Positions 26,317 to 39,959 of a stretch of 64,000 nt of DNA are shown here, piece by piece. How positions within the stretch are numbered: position 1 is the stretch's first letter; each line of letters begins with the position of its first letter. The notes under the pieces were generated by a model. It was not told where the DNA came from. It did not search any database and saw only the letters and a list, made by a program, of their open reading frames with translations. The stretch lies in NCBI RefSeq assembly GCF_018139145.2, contig NC_059471.1, forward strand, positions 44,818,226-44,882,225, written 5' to 3'. The DNA comes from Gymnogyps californianus. Taxonomy: Eukaryota > Chordata > Aves > Accipitriformes > Cathartidae. Made by a program: the position numbers and the translations under genes.

Positions 26317-27251
26317 GTGAGACAGATACCCAAAGAGCAGTAGGGTCCCAGTGTTACGCACTTACCAAAAAGCCCCCTGTCCCTCATCTCATTCATTCTG
26401 ACTATGGCTTTGAAACCTGTGTTAGATCAGACACTGACCTAAAGCTAAAACCACCCTCATCTCCCACTAGTCCCTCCTGGCTAGTCTGTGCTCATGAAGA
26501 CTCAAGGACCCACAAAAAGGACCCTGCTCTCAGTAGATCTGCTGTCTCACTCCTCTGCAGCTGCCTAAATGTCAGGGAGACCCTGTGTGGCCTTGATGCT
26601 TTTCACACTGTCTTGCTGCTTTGTTTTCAGGCTGCCCTTTTGACCTCATTTGCCCATCAACAGTACAATGGCTTCCAGTAAGGAATAGGTTTTACCATGA
26701 CTTAGGGATATATGTTGTCATGGATGCGTGTACTGTAAATGCTGCCACGGATGTGTGAGGATTTTCAAGCACCTGAATTTAGTCACTTACTGGACATAAA
26801 ACCAGGAGAGTGGTGGTAGCATGGGGATGAGATGACCCAATGACAAACATTGGGGTGCCTGAAGCAGCCCAGCTACCTGAGATAGGGCAGGCGAATCCCA
26901 CTCTAATGCAGCACCTCCTCATAAGAGATAAGCAAGCTGTGTTGCATAGCACTGGGACAGTTTGATTGCATGTAGATAGGGCACTGGCAGAAGAATTAAT
27001 GGGTCAGTGTTGCTCTTTGGAAAAAGAAATAGATCATCACTGGCATCATCTTACACTGCTTCTGTTTATCTCTGCCTTCTCACTTTTCTAGTGGCATAGA
27101 GTTAGTTATCCCTTCTCCTTTACTGTCATTATCTTTCATCCTTCCTCTTCTCTACTTGAAGTCTACCTCTTCATATCAATAAACCCACAACCTGAATTAA
27201 TTCTGTGAAGAAACTATATGACAATGAGCAGTGGTAGCGTCTTTTTTACTA

Positions 27252-27650
27252 ATATTTCTTATAATGACTTCCTCTTGAGTACACATTCCAGTTTCCTATG
27301 ACACTATTATTTGAGACTATATAAAAATCAAGATGTAAAAAATAAGTTTCTTGTTGACTGTCAGCTGCTTTTGACATTTTATCCTGGGTAATCTTTTTGA
27401 AAACTGCTTGTGAAGAACTTGCTTTCTGGATTTCTTCTGAGAAAGTTTATAATTCCTCTTTCACTGCATTGTTAAAAGCATCCTTGTTCTCACACATAGT
27501 CACTGTAGACACCAATGTCTCTAATTTTGCAGTCCCTGTGTAGATGAACTGTATAGCTTTAACAGATGCTTCCATTTGGGGAAAAAAGGAGCCAGTTCCA
27601 AGCAACTCTCTCTTAATGATTTTACACTTATCTTCTACTAAAATCTGCAT
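27252..27650 (-). pseudogene. Decayed coding-like stretch of unknown origin
   Basis: One minus-strand frame runs 133 codons with a single internal stop (TAA at 27447-27449) in DNA where stops should come about every 16 codons. It reads as a K/E/Q-rich, probably helical protein: 67 codons ending NNAVKEEL, then the stop, then TFSEEIQKASSSQAVFKKIT and onward to a TAG at 27249-27251. There is no upstream open frame beyond a TAG just before the first ATG. It does not match a family I recognise. It could be a fragment of a processed pseudogene or transposon, or a chance open stretch. Confidence 0.25.
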
Positions 27651-30600
27651 AATTTTCTAAAGGTTAATCAGCATGAATTCATTTCATGGTTAATCAGAGG
27701 CAGCTTTTGTTAAGAACAGTGAATGAAGAAATTTTTAGGATAGTGGACTTTAAAGCACTTCAGCCTAGATTAAGACAGTCTAAATTCCATCTCCTTCCCT
27801 ATACCTTGTGTCTCCTTTTGGTTGTCCCTACGTCTTCAGGGACACAGGGCACACTAAGCACAGGGACTATAAATCAAGTTTTCACTGTCTGACGCTGTAC
27901 TTTGGTGTCCAGATGTAACAGTGACAAATGCCTCTCAAGTTATTCAGCTACTTGTCAGCAAGTGACTTTTACAAATTTGCTTACTGGTGCCTCATGTGAT
28001 ACTTCAGGGTTTTTTTTTTGCTGCTGCTTATTGCTATATATCAGAGTTCAGAAATCACCTGAAGTGCCATGGGACTTAGCCGCATATGCACTTTTTCTGG
28101 GTATCTAAGTAAGATTGTGGGTAATGGTGGCAGAACTAGGGCTTCGCTGATAAGATTTCAAGTCTTGCTCTGGACTTCAACTCTTTCTCCTGCTGAAAGC
28201 TGCTTCTACTCTGTGCAACTTAAATGCATATGTGGTTATGTGAGCTGAGATCTGACCTAGATCTGATGCTAAACACATATTGTTCCCTTTTGTGCTGCTG
28301 GCTACAGAAGCATTGTATCTTAACCAATCTTGCTGCAGCAGCCAACTGCTTTATCTTCGTCTTTGAACAGATTCTTAGTCTTGGATAACGATGTGTTACT
28401 GTCGGTCAGATAACACTGGCTTTTGAGGAGCTGTTGCAAGCAGCTACAGTCTTTGCCCTCTGCCTAGCTTTCAGTCAAATGTTGGGTAAGAGATTTCCAA
28501 AGGAAGAAATTTTCTTTATGTTGTTCTTGACCAGATTTGTCGCAAGACTGCTGTATAGCTTTGGGAAAAAATGTTACTCTAGAAAAGAAAACAGCAGATT
28601 CTCTATCACTGATTTCACATAAAAAGGAAGATCACTTCCGTGGTCAGCTTCATACTGCTGAGCAGGGAAGAGATAACATCTAACAGGATAAAGTCTGGCA
28701 GACAGAAGGTAGACTGATAGGTAAGAAGGCATCTCAGATACTTCAGCATAAAAAAAGACTTTGCTATAATATAGACTAATGCAGAAAGATTTACAGTTAA
28801 AACTTTGAAACCATGAGTATTTAGGCCTGAATGTTCTCATAAAAGTCCCCACACTAATTTTATCACAAACACATCTACTCTTTCGTAACTTTACATTAAG
28901 TCATGTACAAAGACTCATCAAATAGAAGTAAAGAGTCTTCTGGCAAAAAAATATCCTTAAAATGTTTACCTAGTCATAACTAATAGCTTTTGATTGTCCC
29001 TTAGTAAGCTTGGAAGCCATTATAGAAAGCGCAATTAAGAGTCTTGACATTTACTGTGCATTCCAGTTCAAATTTACTAATGGATACAATTCAGTTCCTT
29101 TTTGCACCACACAATGCCACAAATTTAGTTCAGAGTAATGCAGACTTCCAAGGGTGAGCTGGGAATAATTACACAGAAGGTCAAAAGCCTCTTGCCCTGC
29201 AATAAGTACCATTTCTGACAGGCTTGCTAGTTTGTTTAAAGAGAACATTATAATCAAGCAGATATTGGAAAAGATCTCAAGGAGATTACTTTCATACAAT
29301 ACAGAGTCCCCCTCATAAAGAAAGATATACCTCATTTTCAATTATGTGGAAGGTCACCAAGAAAGAAGGGCCTTTTAATACCGAGGTGCAACTGCAGTTC
29401 TGGTCTTTGTGAGCTGCAACTCCTTATCCAAAGTAGGATTTTATTGCCAAACTTGAAACTAACAGTGTGCTGAACATCCGGCCCAGTGCAAACAGGCTGC
29501 ATAAGTATCTTCAAACCAGCCTTCCTGCATGACAGAAGCGATGCTTTTGTGAATGAAACTGCATACTGAAGAATTAGAAATGCAGATACTCCTCTGGTTG
29601 CTTTGCAGAGAAAGAATGGGGGGGGAGAAGGAATAGAAGAGATGCTGATTACAACATGCTGTCTACATAAACCAAACATGTGTGGAGGTGTGGGAACATG
29701 CATATAAACCTTTCTCCAGAGTTTGTTTTTTCATTAAAATGAAGAAAACTCAAAAATGTGTTCCTTCCTCTCCCTTCCCTTCACATAACAATTCTTGCTG
29801 AGCAAAGTGTTAGTCCTGGACAGACATGGATGTCACCATTTTGACTGATAATCAAGTTCTTGTAAGAAAATAGCACAACTAATTTATCTGTGTTTAAGAA
29901 CAAAGACCTCTACCAGGTTCATAGGGAGGCTCTTCAGGTTCTCTGGGAAGCTCTCAGAGCGGCATAGACTTGCTTCAGGATTGGGGTACAACTATGCTGA
30001 GAGGGGTACAGCAACAGGCAGACAGACATCACTGTGGTGAAAGCAGTCTAGGGCATCAATGGCATTCCTCAACGCAAAGAGTGGCATTATTCTTACTTCT
30101 TTTATTTGGTTTTTTATTTATTCCAAGTATTTGAGGTACTCACAAACCTTCAATTAAAAAGAAGTGCCATTCCCTGATTTGAGAAACAAACATCTCGTGA
30201 ACTCCTGAAGCACTTCAGTTTTGAACGAAAAACAAGTAGAAACTTTTGCCAGTTTGCTGCGAAACTGCCAAGAACTCCGCATTCGCTATTGGTTATTTTT
30301 ATCAGAGAGGGAAGTTGGCTAAAAGCCTGAACAAAGACATGGGTCTTCAGTCCCCTGCTGAACACGGAGAAGCTCAGGTTTAGATGTGTTTCTACCAGAA
30401 GGAAGAACTGCTAAGGTAGCAATTATCTGTCCTCTGTAACACCACACCCAGACTTCCTTCTACCCCTGTTGCTGCAGCTCACTGAAAGAGCATTGGTGGC
30501 ACAGAGAAGACAGTCCTCATCGCCTGGTCTCTTGCTCATGTGGTGATCACCTCATGATACTTCCTCTAGTGATGAAGTGGGATATTCTCTCATCATCCTA

Positions 30601-33482
30601 TTTTACTCAAAAGTCTCGCAGTCCCCTTGACTCACAGCCCCATACAGAGTGTGCAGTCTATCATCTAGTCCATATAGGACTAGGATGATAGCAATGAGAT
30701 CTACACGTAGTCAGCGATCATGAGATCATAGCTGTTCTGCTGCAATAATCTCCCACTTGCAGCATGTGTCACAGGTATGAACCATTTGGCCTGCAAATCA
30801 ACAGGTTTGATCTTGCCTTTGGATGATTCCTGAATAGGTTGCTGAAAGGCTCTCAAAAGCACCTCCACCTTTTAAACGGACTCCACCCTCTTTACTCACA
30901 GTGGGTTATGAGGAAGTTGCTGCCTTTTTCATTTGTTGCTTAAGCTGACCTGTTAAAGACCATAAATGTTTTTTATGTCATACATAAATTGTGGGGCTTC
31001 TTGCAAGTCTCACAACAAAAGAGTGCTTTAGGTATGAATGTGTTACCTTTGAGACATGGGAGAGGGCGTAGGCTGTGTTTGTTTCAGGATTCAAAATGTG
31101 CACACAAATACGGGGAACTCAGTTGGATGCAGTGTTGATGCATGGGCCTTTAGAAATTTTACTTCCAAATATAGAAATAATTCACTTCTTGTATTTCTGA
31201 CCACATCTGAATCAAATCCAAAAACCAGGATCATGACAGTTTTGAATCCGGTACCATCTTAAGGACAGATTGATTGACACAAGCCACATTTTGGGGGAAG
31301 GTTATTCATAAACATGTACGTTTTGACACAGCAGGTCCAGTGAGTAATATGTCATACCTCAGCACTCCAAAGCACTGGCCTGCGATGGAGATGGTTCCTT
31401 GGTATGGTATTTTCTTCAGCTGCTTCAGTGAATGTGTTCTGTGTCTGTAGGTTCATGCTTGTGGAGCAAGATGTTATTTAGTTCCAATTCCATGGGTCAT
31501 TTTTATTTAAATAAAGGTGCCATAGATTTTGCTTCCCCCCGAGTTAGCCGTACGTACATGTGCTCAGCATTCTTTGGCCAAGGCATGCTACAGCTGCATC
31601 TGTAGCTGTGAATACACAATCCCACCTCCTGTCCACCTGAGGTCCTCATATGCAACCTGCAAAAAGTCTGTCCAGCTCTACTTGGCCTGACCTCCTTGTG
31701 TGCACCCTGACCTTCTCATGGCATGATGACAGCTTACGAACGTGCTGGACATGTCTGAACACATAAAGCACTAAAATACTCCAGAGGAAAGTCTCCCATT
31801 GCACCAACCTTGTGGCCTCCCAGATGGTCAAGAGCAGATTTGGCTTTCGGATGGCCTCAGGTAACCCTTGAGATGCAGTGCACCTGCATCAATACACCTA
31901 CATGTTCTTACCAAGCAGAATTCTCTCTTGGCTTATACAATGGAAATTAGAAGTAGGTGTGCCAACATGTATCAGTAGGGAAATGCACCCTTAATCCACA
32001 AATGTTTGCTTTATAAAGACTGAAGTACTGTAAAAGCCGTTCCTTTATGCAATGCAGCCTACAGGTTATAAGACTCAAGAGACAAGGCATGGATTAAGTG
32101 CATTACCACACAATGGACATATGTCAGTTTGGTTTTTATCACTGTCAAACAAGCACTGGGAAAGAGTCATAAGAAAAATATTTATAGCAATAAATCCCAT
32201 CTCAACATGATAACATTCAGACTGAACACTAAAAGAACTAGAGGTATGTAGAATACAAAGTGACTCAGGTATTCCAGGTAACCAATGACATATTGTAGAG
32301 CAATTATACTAATATTTCTGGCTGGCTAATAGGAGTTGCAGGAGAAACTGCACTTCACAAGTTTTGGATAAGAAACTAGAAACGTCTGGGCTGGCTGCAC
32401 GTTAATCTTACTGCAGTAAGCATAGACAACTTTTCTTACCATTAATGACATGATCTATGCTAGTAAACATCTTCCAAAATGTAAGGAGCATGAATTATAA
32501 CTGCTTTCATAAGTCGTATAACAAGGTATGCACTGTTCTCCAGTCTCACATAATCACGGAAATATCATCACCGCAGTAGTTTGCTTCCCTCTGGATTTTT
32601 CCCCTTTACATGCTTATGCTGACAGTTTGCTTTGCTTTACTTTACTCACTCATGTGGTTAAAATTTGTAACCCTCTTGATGACTGCCATGGTTACAGAGC
32701 ACATCTCTTTCAACAGGTTCCTTTTTCCTGGCGGTAATATAATGTCTCTGATTCATAGGCCGCAGGATAGTGGTGGTGAAATCACTGGAGCTTACCATCC
32801 CTTGGCACTGGGGACCAAACTGAGAGCTGGTGTAAGCTGGGGATTACCATGGAGTGGAGAATACCATCCCTGACTTTGGCTTTTGAGGTTCAGTTTCTTT
32901 GTCAGTATTTTTCTCTCTTGCTGCCTTTCAGAAATGAAGAGAGGAATGCAAGTGTTTCCATATCACACTGTATAATTTAACAGAAGACTAATATTTTGTC
33001 TGGCAGCCTTTGTAGCTTGTATAGATGATTTCTTACACCAAGCTTCCCCTTCCTTTCTCCCTCTCTCCCCCGTCCCTCTGAGTTTAAGTGTGATGTTTTG
33101 AAAAGCAAAGCTATTTGACTACAGAGTCCTTTCTAGCATTTAATAAATTAGGCATGGGTTAATATGGCAAATGTCTTTGGTATATGCTCCTTCTTTTCAG
33201 TTTGCTTTACCAAAAACACATTCATTTGAATTGACTGAAAGTGTTCCACTGAGGCTGACTTTTAATGAAAAGGTTTTTTTAAAGAGAGTTTTCAGGGTAG
33301 AGAGTAGAGAAAGAGGGGAAAAGGCTTTTTTTTGGTGCTAAAAAGCAAAGGTATTTTGATTCAATAATGGATACTTTCCAAATTAAAAATCTTCAATGTG
33401 TAGATCCCAAGATGACTGCTTCTATATCCCACAGAAATCTTTTTATGCCCTAATTCTCCTCTGTGAGCCAAGTGTGTTGCTT
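27651..33482. other. Gene desert
   Basis: No gene recognised. The two adjacent minus-strand ORFs at 29051-29341 and 29338-29703 (96 and 121 codons) have no domain features. The only structure of note is the hairpin at 30658-30691. Confidence 0.55.
30658..30691. repeat. Short inverted repeat (hairpin)
   Basis: CTATCATCTAGTCC pairs with GGACTAGGATGATAG across a five-base ATATA loop, with one bulged base. Confidence 0.85.
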
Positions 33483-33503
33483 GGACTACATTTCCCATCA
33501 TTC
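33483..33503 (+). promoter_or_regulatory. ZNF143/THAP11-like binding motif, site 1
   Basis: GGACTACATTTCCCATCATT matches the long ZNF143 (Staf) consensus ACTACA-NN-TCCCA-NN-ATGC at all fixed positions except one in the last block (ATTC for ATGC). This is a long, information-rich motif, so a chance match is less likely than for most factors. Confidence 0.5.
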
Positions 33504-33598
33504 GCAATAACCAGGAGGCCCATGAGGCAGTTCAGCAAGAAAGAAACAGCGCTGCATGAGTGACGTTCTCCACAGTGTTCAGCTTATAGAAGCCCTCT

Positions 33599-33618
33599 GG
33601 TTACACTTCCCATAAGGC
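33599..33618 (+). promoter_or_regulatory. ZNF143/THAP11-like binding motif, site 2 (degenerate)
   Basis: GGTTACACTTCCCATAAGGC shares TACA-NN-TCCCA-NN-A-GC with the consensus, with about three mismatches. It is in the same orientation as site 1 and 116 bases downstream. Between them lies TGACGT (33561-33566). Confidence 0.3.
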
Positions 33619-36479
33619 ACCTTGACACCTTTTCCATATAGAAGATGGTACTTTCCAGTCAACATTTTGCAGTTTTGAAACAAAACTCTGCTTTTGCAAT
33701 GGACCTTTTAACAGCAATTATGATCATCATAATAATAATGGTGATAATAATAATATGTTGATAGGAAAAGAAATCCCATTTTCTGGTTAGCTCTACTATT
33801 CCCATCTTTGTGCATCTTTTCTCATTGAGAAAAAGTTCAAAGAAAAGGTGAGCCTGACATGAGCAGTGAAGAATCCAGAAATCTACACTGGGGGCCTGTT
33901 TTTAGCAATTCCTTTCATCAGTGAGCTCAGCTTCCTTCCCAGATGAAATTAGGCTTCTGGAATACCCACTTAATATCCTTTCTCAGGCACAGTCGATCAA
34001 TTTTGCATTAAAAATATGGAATGACTGCAACTTGCTGCCTGTACAATTTTTTCCTGCCATACAGTATTGCCATCCTTTTGGTTATAAAATTAAATTTAAA
34101 TAATGCTGCCATGTTCCTCTTGACTGAATGAAGTTTAAATATTGATCAAAGCTTCCATCAGCTTAAAATATCAGATATTGAAAATAGTGCTGCCCAAAAG
34201 ATGAGTGTTTAATATACTGCTCAGTACTTCCCTGTTTTTCTCCTTTGTGTTTATCAGTGCATTAATTTTTCCATGTTACACCAGCATATTTTTATTATTT
34301 AAGCAAATTATCATGGCTGAGGTAAGTAACACAATTATTCTTTGTTAGCTGGCACATCGCCATTCCTTTCATGTGTTCAAGAGTCAGCTATGAATTATAA
34401 GGATGTCCCTGATGGATTTAGTGGTGACATCATAAATCCTCACTCTGATGAAGACACTAATATGTGCTGTTGCCAGTAATTTGCTGACACCACTGACAGT
34501 TAAGGGCACAAATAAAGATGTCTTTCTTGGCATAGTACCATGGAAGCCAAAGCTACTGTGAAAGAAAACACCAGCCAGGTGAATTTCAACTCCTTTGGAA
34601 ATACCTCTGTTAAACAGGGAACAATACACCTACCTAATGAATGATGCTTTTCTGTGTTCATAACGTGCTTTGAAAACCACGGTCAGTTGAATATAAAAAG
34701 AAAAAAAAAACCATGTATTTGAGGGATCTGGCAATAGTTTGTTAACTATTTCAGCTTAGCTAAAGCAGTTCTGGAGTAACTTGGGGGTCACCATGGCATG
34801 AGCATGTGGCTGGATTGGACCCAGCACAAAATAGGACCCTGTTGAACTAGTTGCCTGTATGAGCTTCTTTCCTACCTTTTCTCCAGTGGGGAGTCATGCC
34901 TGGCCTCCTCTGGCCCCAGATCCTGATTTAGTACTGCTGCCACACTCCATAGCTGCAACCCCGTGAGGTCAGCATGTCCACATGGGTTTTGGGGGCAAAC
35001 TTTGGGGGCACTCCCAGGTGAAATGGTGACCTATTCCTCCTAAACCAACAGAGACAGTCATGGCGGGACTGAAGCCTGGCTTGTAGTGAGATCCATTGGC
35101 ACAGATGAGTTTCTGGGTATCTGTGTAAAACACCAAAATACCAGACTGGCACAATCTGCAGGCCACAGAGGAGCCCTGGCCATGTCTTGTCAACATGATG
35201 TATGGCAGTACTGATCCACCCCTTCACTCTACCCATCACCCCTTCATCCTGCCTAAGCTTTCCAAAAAGAAATTTAAGTCACAGCACACATTCATAAAAC
35301 ACTGGTTGGCCTCTAAACTGATTCCTTTAAACATACCCTAAAAAACAGGGTCCCCTGTGCTGCCGTCCTGCACCACCATTGCTCAGGAGACCTTTGTTCC
35401 AGGACCTTGCAACCTCTCTTAATCTCTTTTTAGGTAGATTTAACTGGTCTCACATTTCTCCCCACCCATCTCTGACACTCAGGTCTTCCTTTCCTCTAAT
35501 AAGATCCCACCTGGGTGCCTTAAGGTGGCACATGCTGAATCCCACAACACCACCGGGAAGCTGAAGATCCTAGATTTTGCTTCAGGAACTGCATGTGGCT
35601 CTTGGGCAGCAATATGAAAACCTTTTCTGTAATAAAGTACATTAGGATATTAATTACTCAGGTTAGTCCAAAGCGTCACATAGCATTATCAATACAATTA
35701 TAAAAATATTCATGTTAGGGTTCAAACTTTGAACTTGGCTTAAAAACAATAACACTGTAGAAATCTGTTCCTTCTATTTGCCTTCTCTGTTCTTGAACAA
35801 TTTCAATTTTTCGATTTTCTCTGCCGCCCCAAGAATGACCATTTCCTGCCCCCAGCTCAAATGGGAGCTGCGTCTCACAGTGCCACGTGACTCCAGAAGC
35901 TGTGGCTTTGAAAGAAAGCCAAAATACCTGCTTTCTGCTGTGCAAAATGTGGATGTTATTCAAACGCTGCATATAAAATACACTTTATATTATCTTGACA
36001 ATGAATATGTTTGTGCATTGTATCAAGCAGTGCTTGGCTTCCTTATGCCATATGGTGGAGTTTTATTAATAGTACTGATTTTCATCTAATTTACCTGAAA
36101 GCTTTCAAACCTCCTGCTTCTGTAAAGTACCTGAGACACCAACATACAGCTCAATCCAGATCGTACCTGTTTTAAGCACTCCACATGAATTTCTATCCAA
36201 TTTCTATCTATTCCAAGCTTGCTGGGACCTGTCAGTGTTTCTACTTTGTTCTTCGCTGGCAAAGCATTGATATGACATTTGTAAACGTTGCCAGATGAAT
36301 TGGTGGCCTGGGTTTGGTACATAATTCAGAAGTTCAGTTTTTCAAGCCCTCTGAAGCAGCAGCCAGCATTGGAGCCAAGGATTAATATCATTAGTGTATT
36401 AATTTATGTCAGTGGTTGAGTCCAATTTTTTTTTTTTTTTTTTACCGCATTTCACAGAAAATCTCCTACCACCAGCAAT
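33619..36479. other. Gene desert downstream of KLF12
   Basis: AT-rich unique sequence, with a poly-T run at about 36426-36443 and the interrupted trinucleotide repeat at 33.7 kb. No gene recognised. Confidence 0.55.
33721..33756. repeat. AAT/GAT-rich interrupted trinucleotide repeat
   Basis: Interrupted ATC/AAT/GAT units in AT-rich intergenic DNA. Confidence 0.75.
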
Positions 36480-37320
36480 TGATCAAACATGACAAGCTCC
36501 CTCTTGGCTATTGCCCGTGATGCGGGCTACTTAACTCCTGTATTCCTTCCCAGAATGGAAACTGCGGCTTTTGGTGAAATAAAGGAGCTTCTGTTTCTCT
36601 GCCACTGTCAGAAATGGAAATTCAGAGCAATCTTTTCATCAGCTTGAAATGCCAGATCAGATTAAAAGCCCTGATGCCAAGAGGAGGGCATCTGATGCAC
36701 TGCTTTGAACTGTAGTTCTTAATGCTCTTTGGTCCACCACTTTGCAGGAGCACCTCAACCTTCCTGTTACTCCCCTCATTAGAGCAGTGCTAAAGTGTCA
36801 AATCATTAACAGAGGCTGAGGTCTTCTGGAAGTAGCCCCACTAGGGCAAATTCAAGCCTGCTATAGGGCCGCCAGGCTAAGAGGGTTACCTCAAGGAGGA
36901 AGGCACACCGGTGGAGACGTAAACTGAAACTCACGGGGCGCATGCAGACTACTCAGTGGTCACATAAATTAGACATTGAGACCTCTCTGCTGGGGGGAGT
37001 GAGTGGCACGGGCTGTAGAAGCAGCCAGGATCTGGCAGCCCCAGAGAGCAGTGCCTTTGAATCACTTACTGATCTCTTGATCTTGGACTTCTTAAAGGCT
37101 GTGATAACTAAGCTGGGAGCGAATAACAGAGCCCATCACGGCCGGCAGCCTGAGGAATCAACCACCATCCCGCTCGGACGCGGTCTCATTGCTAAACCTT
37201 CCCTGCATTTCACACACACATGGAGCGCCTGGTATGAAGTGTGTTGTTGTCATAATGAAATCATGGGGAATCAGATGGAAAAATATGTGTTTGAGCACTT
37301 AAAGCTAGACTTGTAGACTA
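36480..37320. promoter_or_regulatory. Candidate conserved noncoding block
   Basis: This section is non-repetitive, of balanced composition, and dense in plausible factor motifs: CTTTGAATC (TCF/LEF-like) at about 37056, TGTGATAACTAAG (GATA-like) at about 37099 and AACCACC (RUNX-like) at about 37160. It holds a 124-codon plus-strand ORF without known domains. Conservation cannot be tested here; the call is a compositional impression. Confidence 0.22.
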
Positions 37321-39959
37321 CAAAACAGACTTCACAAGTAGAGGTCAAGGTGGCACCAATTAAGACAAGATTATATTTAATGGAGAGTCACCTGGATTGA
37401 ATTAAGTGTATTTTCTTGGACCTAGCAGGCTGGAATCAGGATAAACAAACTGCTCCAGAATTCCTAGGTGACCTTCTAATAATTATGACCAAATTTGAGT
37501 TCCAAGTCTTCAGAGCCCCCAAATTATCTTTTATATAAGAACACACATTGCTACTCGGGAGGTCTGTTTGTTGTGATGAACAGAGCATGAAATAAATCCC
37601 TCACACACAATACTGCAGGTGGAGGCTGCAGAGCAGTTTCTCTGACCAATAGAGCTAATGGGCCTCCAGTGTAAAACACATTTTTGTAACTCCCTTTCTT
37701 CAGACCTTCTTTCGTTGTGAGAAACACAATGCCAAAAGAACTTAATGGCTTTGTTTTCCAGTCCATAAACTGCTGACATGTCACTGGTGTTGTGGTTAAG
37801 CATACACGGTAAGTCCACCAGAGTTCAAGCTCATGCTACAGTCAAGCACTGGGGCCACCACTTTTCTTTCTGTTGCAAGCTTTATTGTTGTTGCACAGTT
37901 TAAAATATGATACGGTACCTCTACGTGGAAACACAGAATAAAAACATGATACATACACTTCTCAGTCTTGTGGGTTCAATCTGTGGCATCTTTGCCCCTC
38001 ATGCAGACAGGATGCCCAGGAGAGGAACAGAAAGTCGTACAATTAGGCTGAATCTAATCCCTGTTTTTTTGCCAGTCTTGGACTGTATAATCTACTCGTT
38101 CACATTAAGATGAGCATTGGTCAACAGTTTTTCACCACAAGAGAGTTTCTTTTGAAAATGTGTTGGTTCACTGAGCTCCACTGATCCAGCCAAGACATTT
38201 CAATACCTACTTAATGAGCCCATGTAGGTTTTCAGATCCCTAACAGGTATCAATTATTTGGACCCTATGAATCTCTGGCAGCTTCTTAGCGAATACACAC
38301 TCTTGTCATCTTTCACCATTTTCTGTCAGCAGTGAAAACAAGAAAAGCTCAGTATCTCCAGGCAGATGCAGAGGAAGCTTCCTTAAAGTTCATTAGAAAT
38401 GTCTAAAATTTATGGTTTGAGTTAAAACTGGACTAGAATATAATTTCAAATAAGAAAACATTCCTTGTGTACCTAAAGTAATTTCATACAGGCTTTTCAA
38501 GAATTAGCCCAACTTTCAATCTCTTAATAAACTTAAAACACCTGTCATAAAGAAATAAATGTCTCTTTCACAGTATTTGCTTCACTTGATGTTGATTTGA
38601 ACCTTTAAGCCTGTGGCTCATGGTCTTGCCCACAAGGATTAGAAATATTGTTTTTATACTACAAAAGAATGGGAAGACCTAGATTTTCACATGGGATACA
38701 AAATGCTTGGTCTTTCTCTAATAAAGCTGGAGATAAATCTGATACAACTAACACTTCAGATAAGATTGTAATAGTTTTTGAAATATGTCTTTCTGTATTT
38801 GTTTAGTTTGAATCTTGGGGGTAGGGAATCATATTTTAAAAGAGGAGAAATACACCAGCATCAATAATTCTTACAAAGCTCGCAAAGACATTTCTAAAAA
38901 CCTTTACGTGGGATGTACAGATAAAGGTGTCATGAAGGTATAAATGGTTATGTTTGGCACCACCTGATTCAGTGTTTCACAGCCTAATTATTTCCAAATC
39001 TTAGTGCTGCCACCATCCTCTTTCCTCCTAACCCTGACCCCTAGGATCACTGTATAATCATCCTTCACCCTCATCTCAGCCCCAGGGTTATTGATACTGC
39101 CCTGTGTCCTTTCATCCCTTTTCCTGACTTCATATCCCACTTCTGTCTTAGTCCTTGGTTCACGCTACAGGTGCCTTACCACCTCTTCATACTGCCGTTA
39201 CCTCTTTCTTCTCCCCCCAGGCCCACCACCCTCTGCTAGGTAGGAATTAAAGACAACAACCTCAAATAGACCCAGCTGAATCTCTGTAACACCAGGCCTG
39301 CACAAAGGCCAGAAAACCTGTCGACTTGGGCTAAAAAGCATGGTGTGAGACTTGCCTCCCCCGGCGGGAACCGGTGACTTGTATTACCCGGTGGTGCTTT
39401 TTGTGGTTGTGACTAAGGCAGCTGTTTGCAAAAGGATGCTGAGAAACCCTGAGTTCTGCATCCTGTGCTCCTCTGACATATAAAAGCACCAGCTCAGACT
39501 CTAGCTACTATATTATTATCATCATAACTAAATATATTACATGAGAGTTATTAAATACTTCCCATATGAGTCCTTTGTCAATTTTAATTAAGCTTACATT
39601 GTCCGATGCAGATGCCACTGCAGTCAGCATAGTACGTGTACTCCTGAGATAAGAGATGTGTTAGACATTATGCTGGGGAACAAGATGTGTTTGATGGCCT
39701 TTGGCTTTGGCAAGAAGTGAGCCAAATGGCTCCAAATCTGCTACTTTATATAAATTGATTCTGGTAGAAAAACATATTAGATTCTGAGGCAGATTTGGGA
39801 CAAGGATTTGGGACAAGGACTTCCATCATGAGTGACAGAGGACTCCCTGGAGACACCTAGGAACAGGAATCAGCGAGTCACGTTTTAGAGGAGATTCACC
39901 TTGAGAGCACACTACAATGTTATGGTTTCTGTCACTCATGCTCATTATTTCTGCTAAAC
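37321..39959. other. Gene desert downstream of KLF12
   Basis: AT-rich unique sequence. Nothing with domain or repeat homology was recognised. Confidence 0.55.

Noticed and set aside
29051..29703. Two adjacent minus-strand ORFs (96 and 121 codons) as one broken gene
   Set aside because: They are in different frames, have no recognisable domains, and low-complexity hydrophobic composition typical of chance ORFs.
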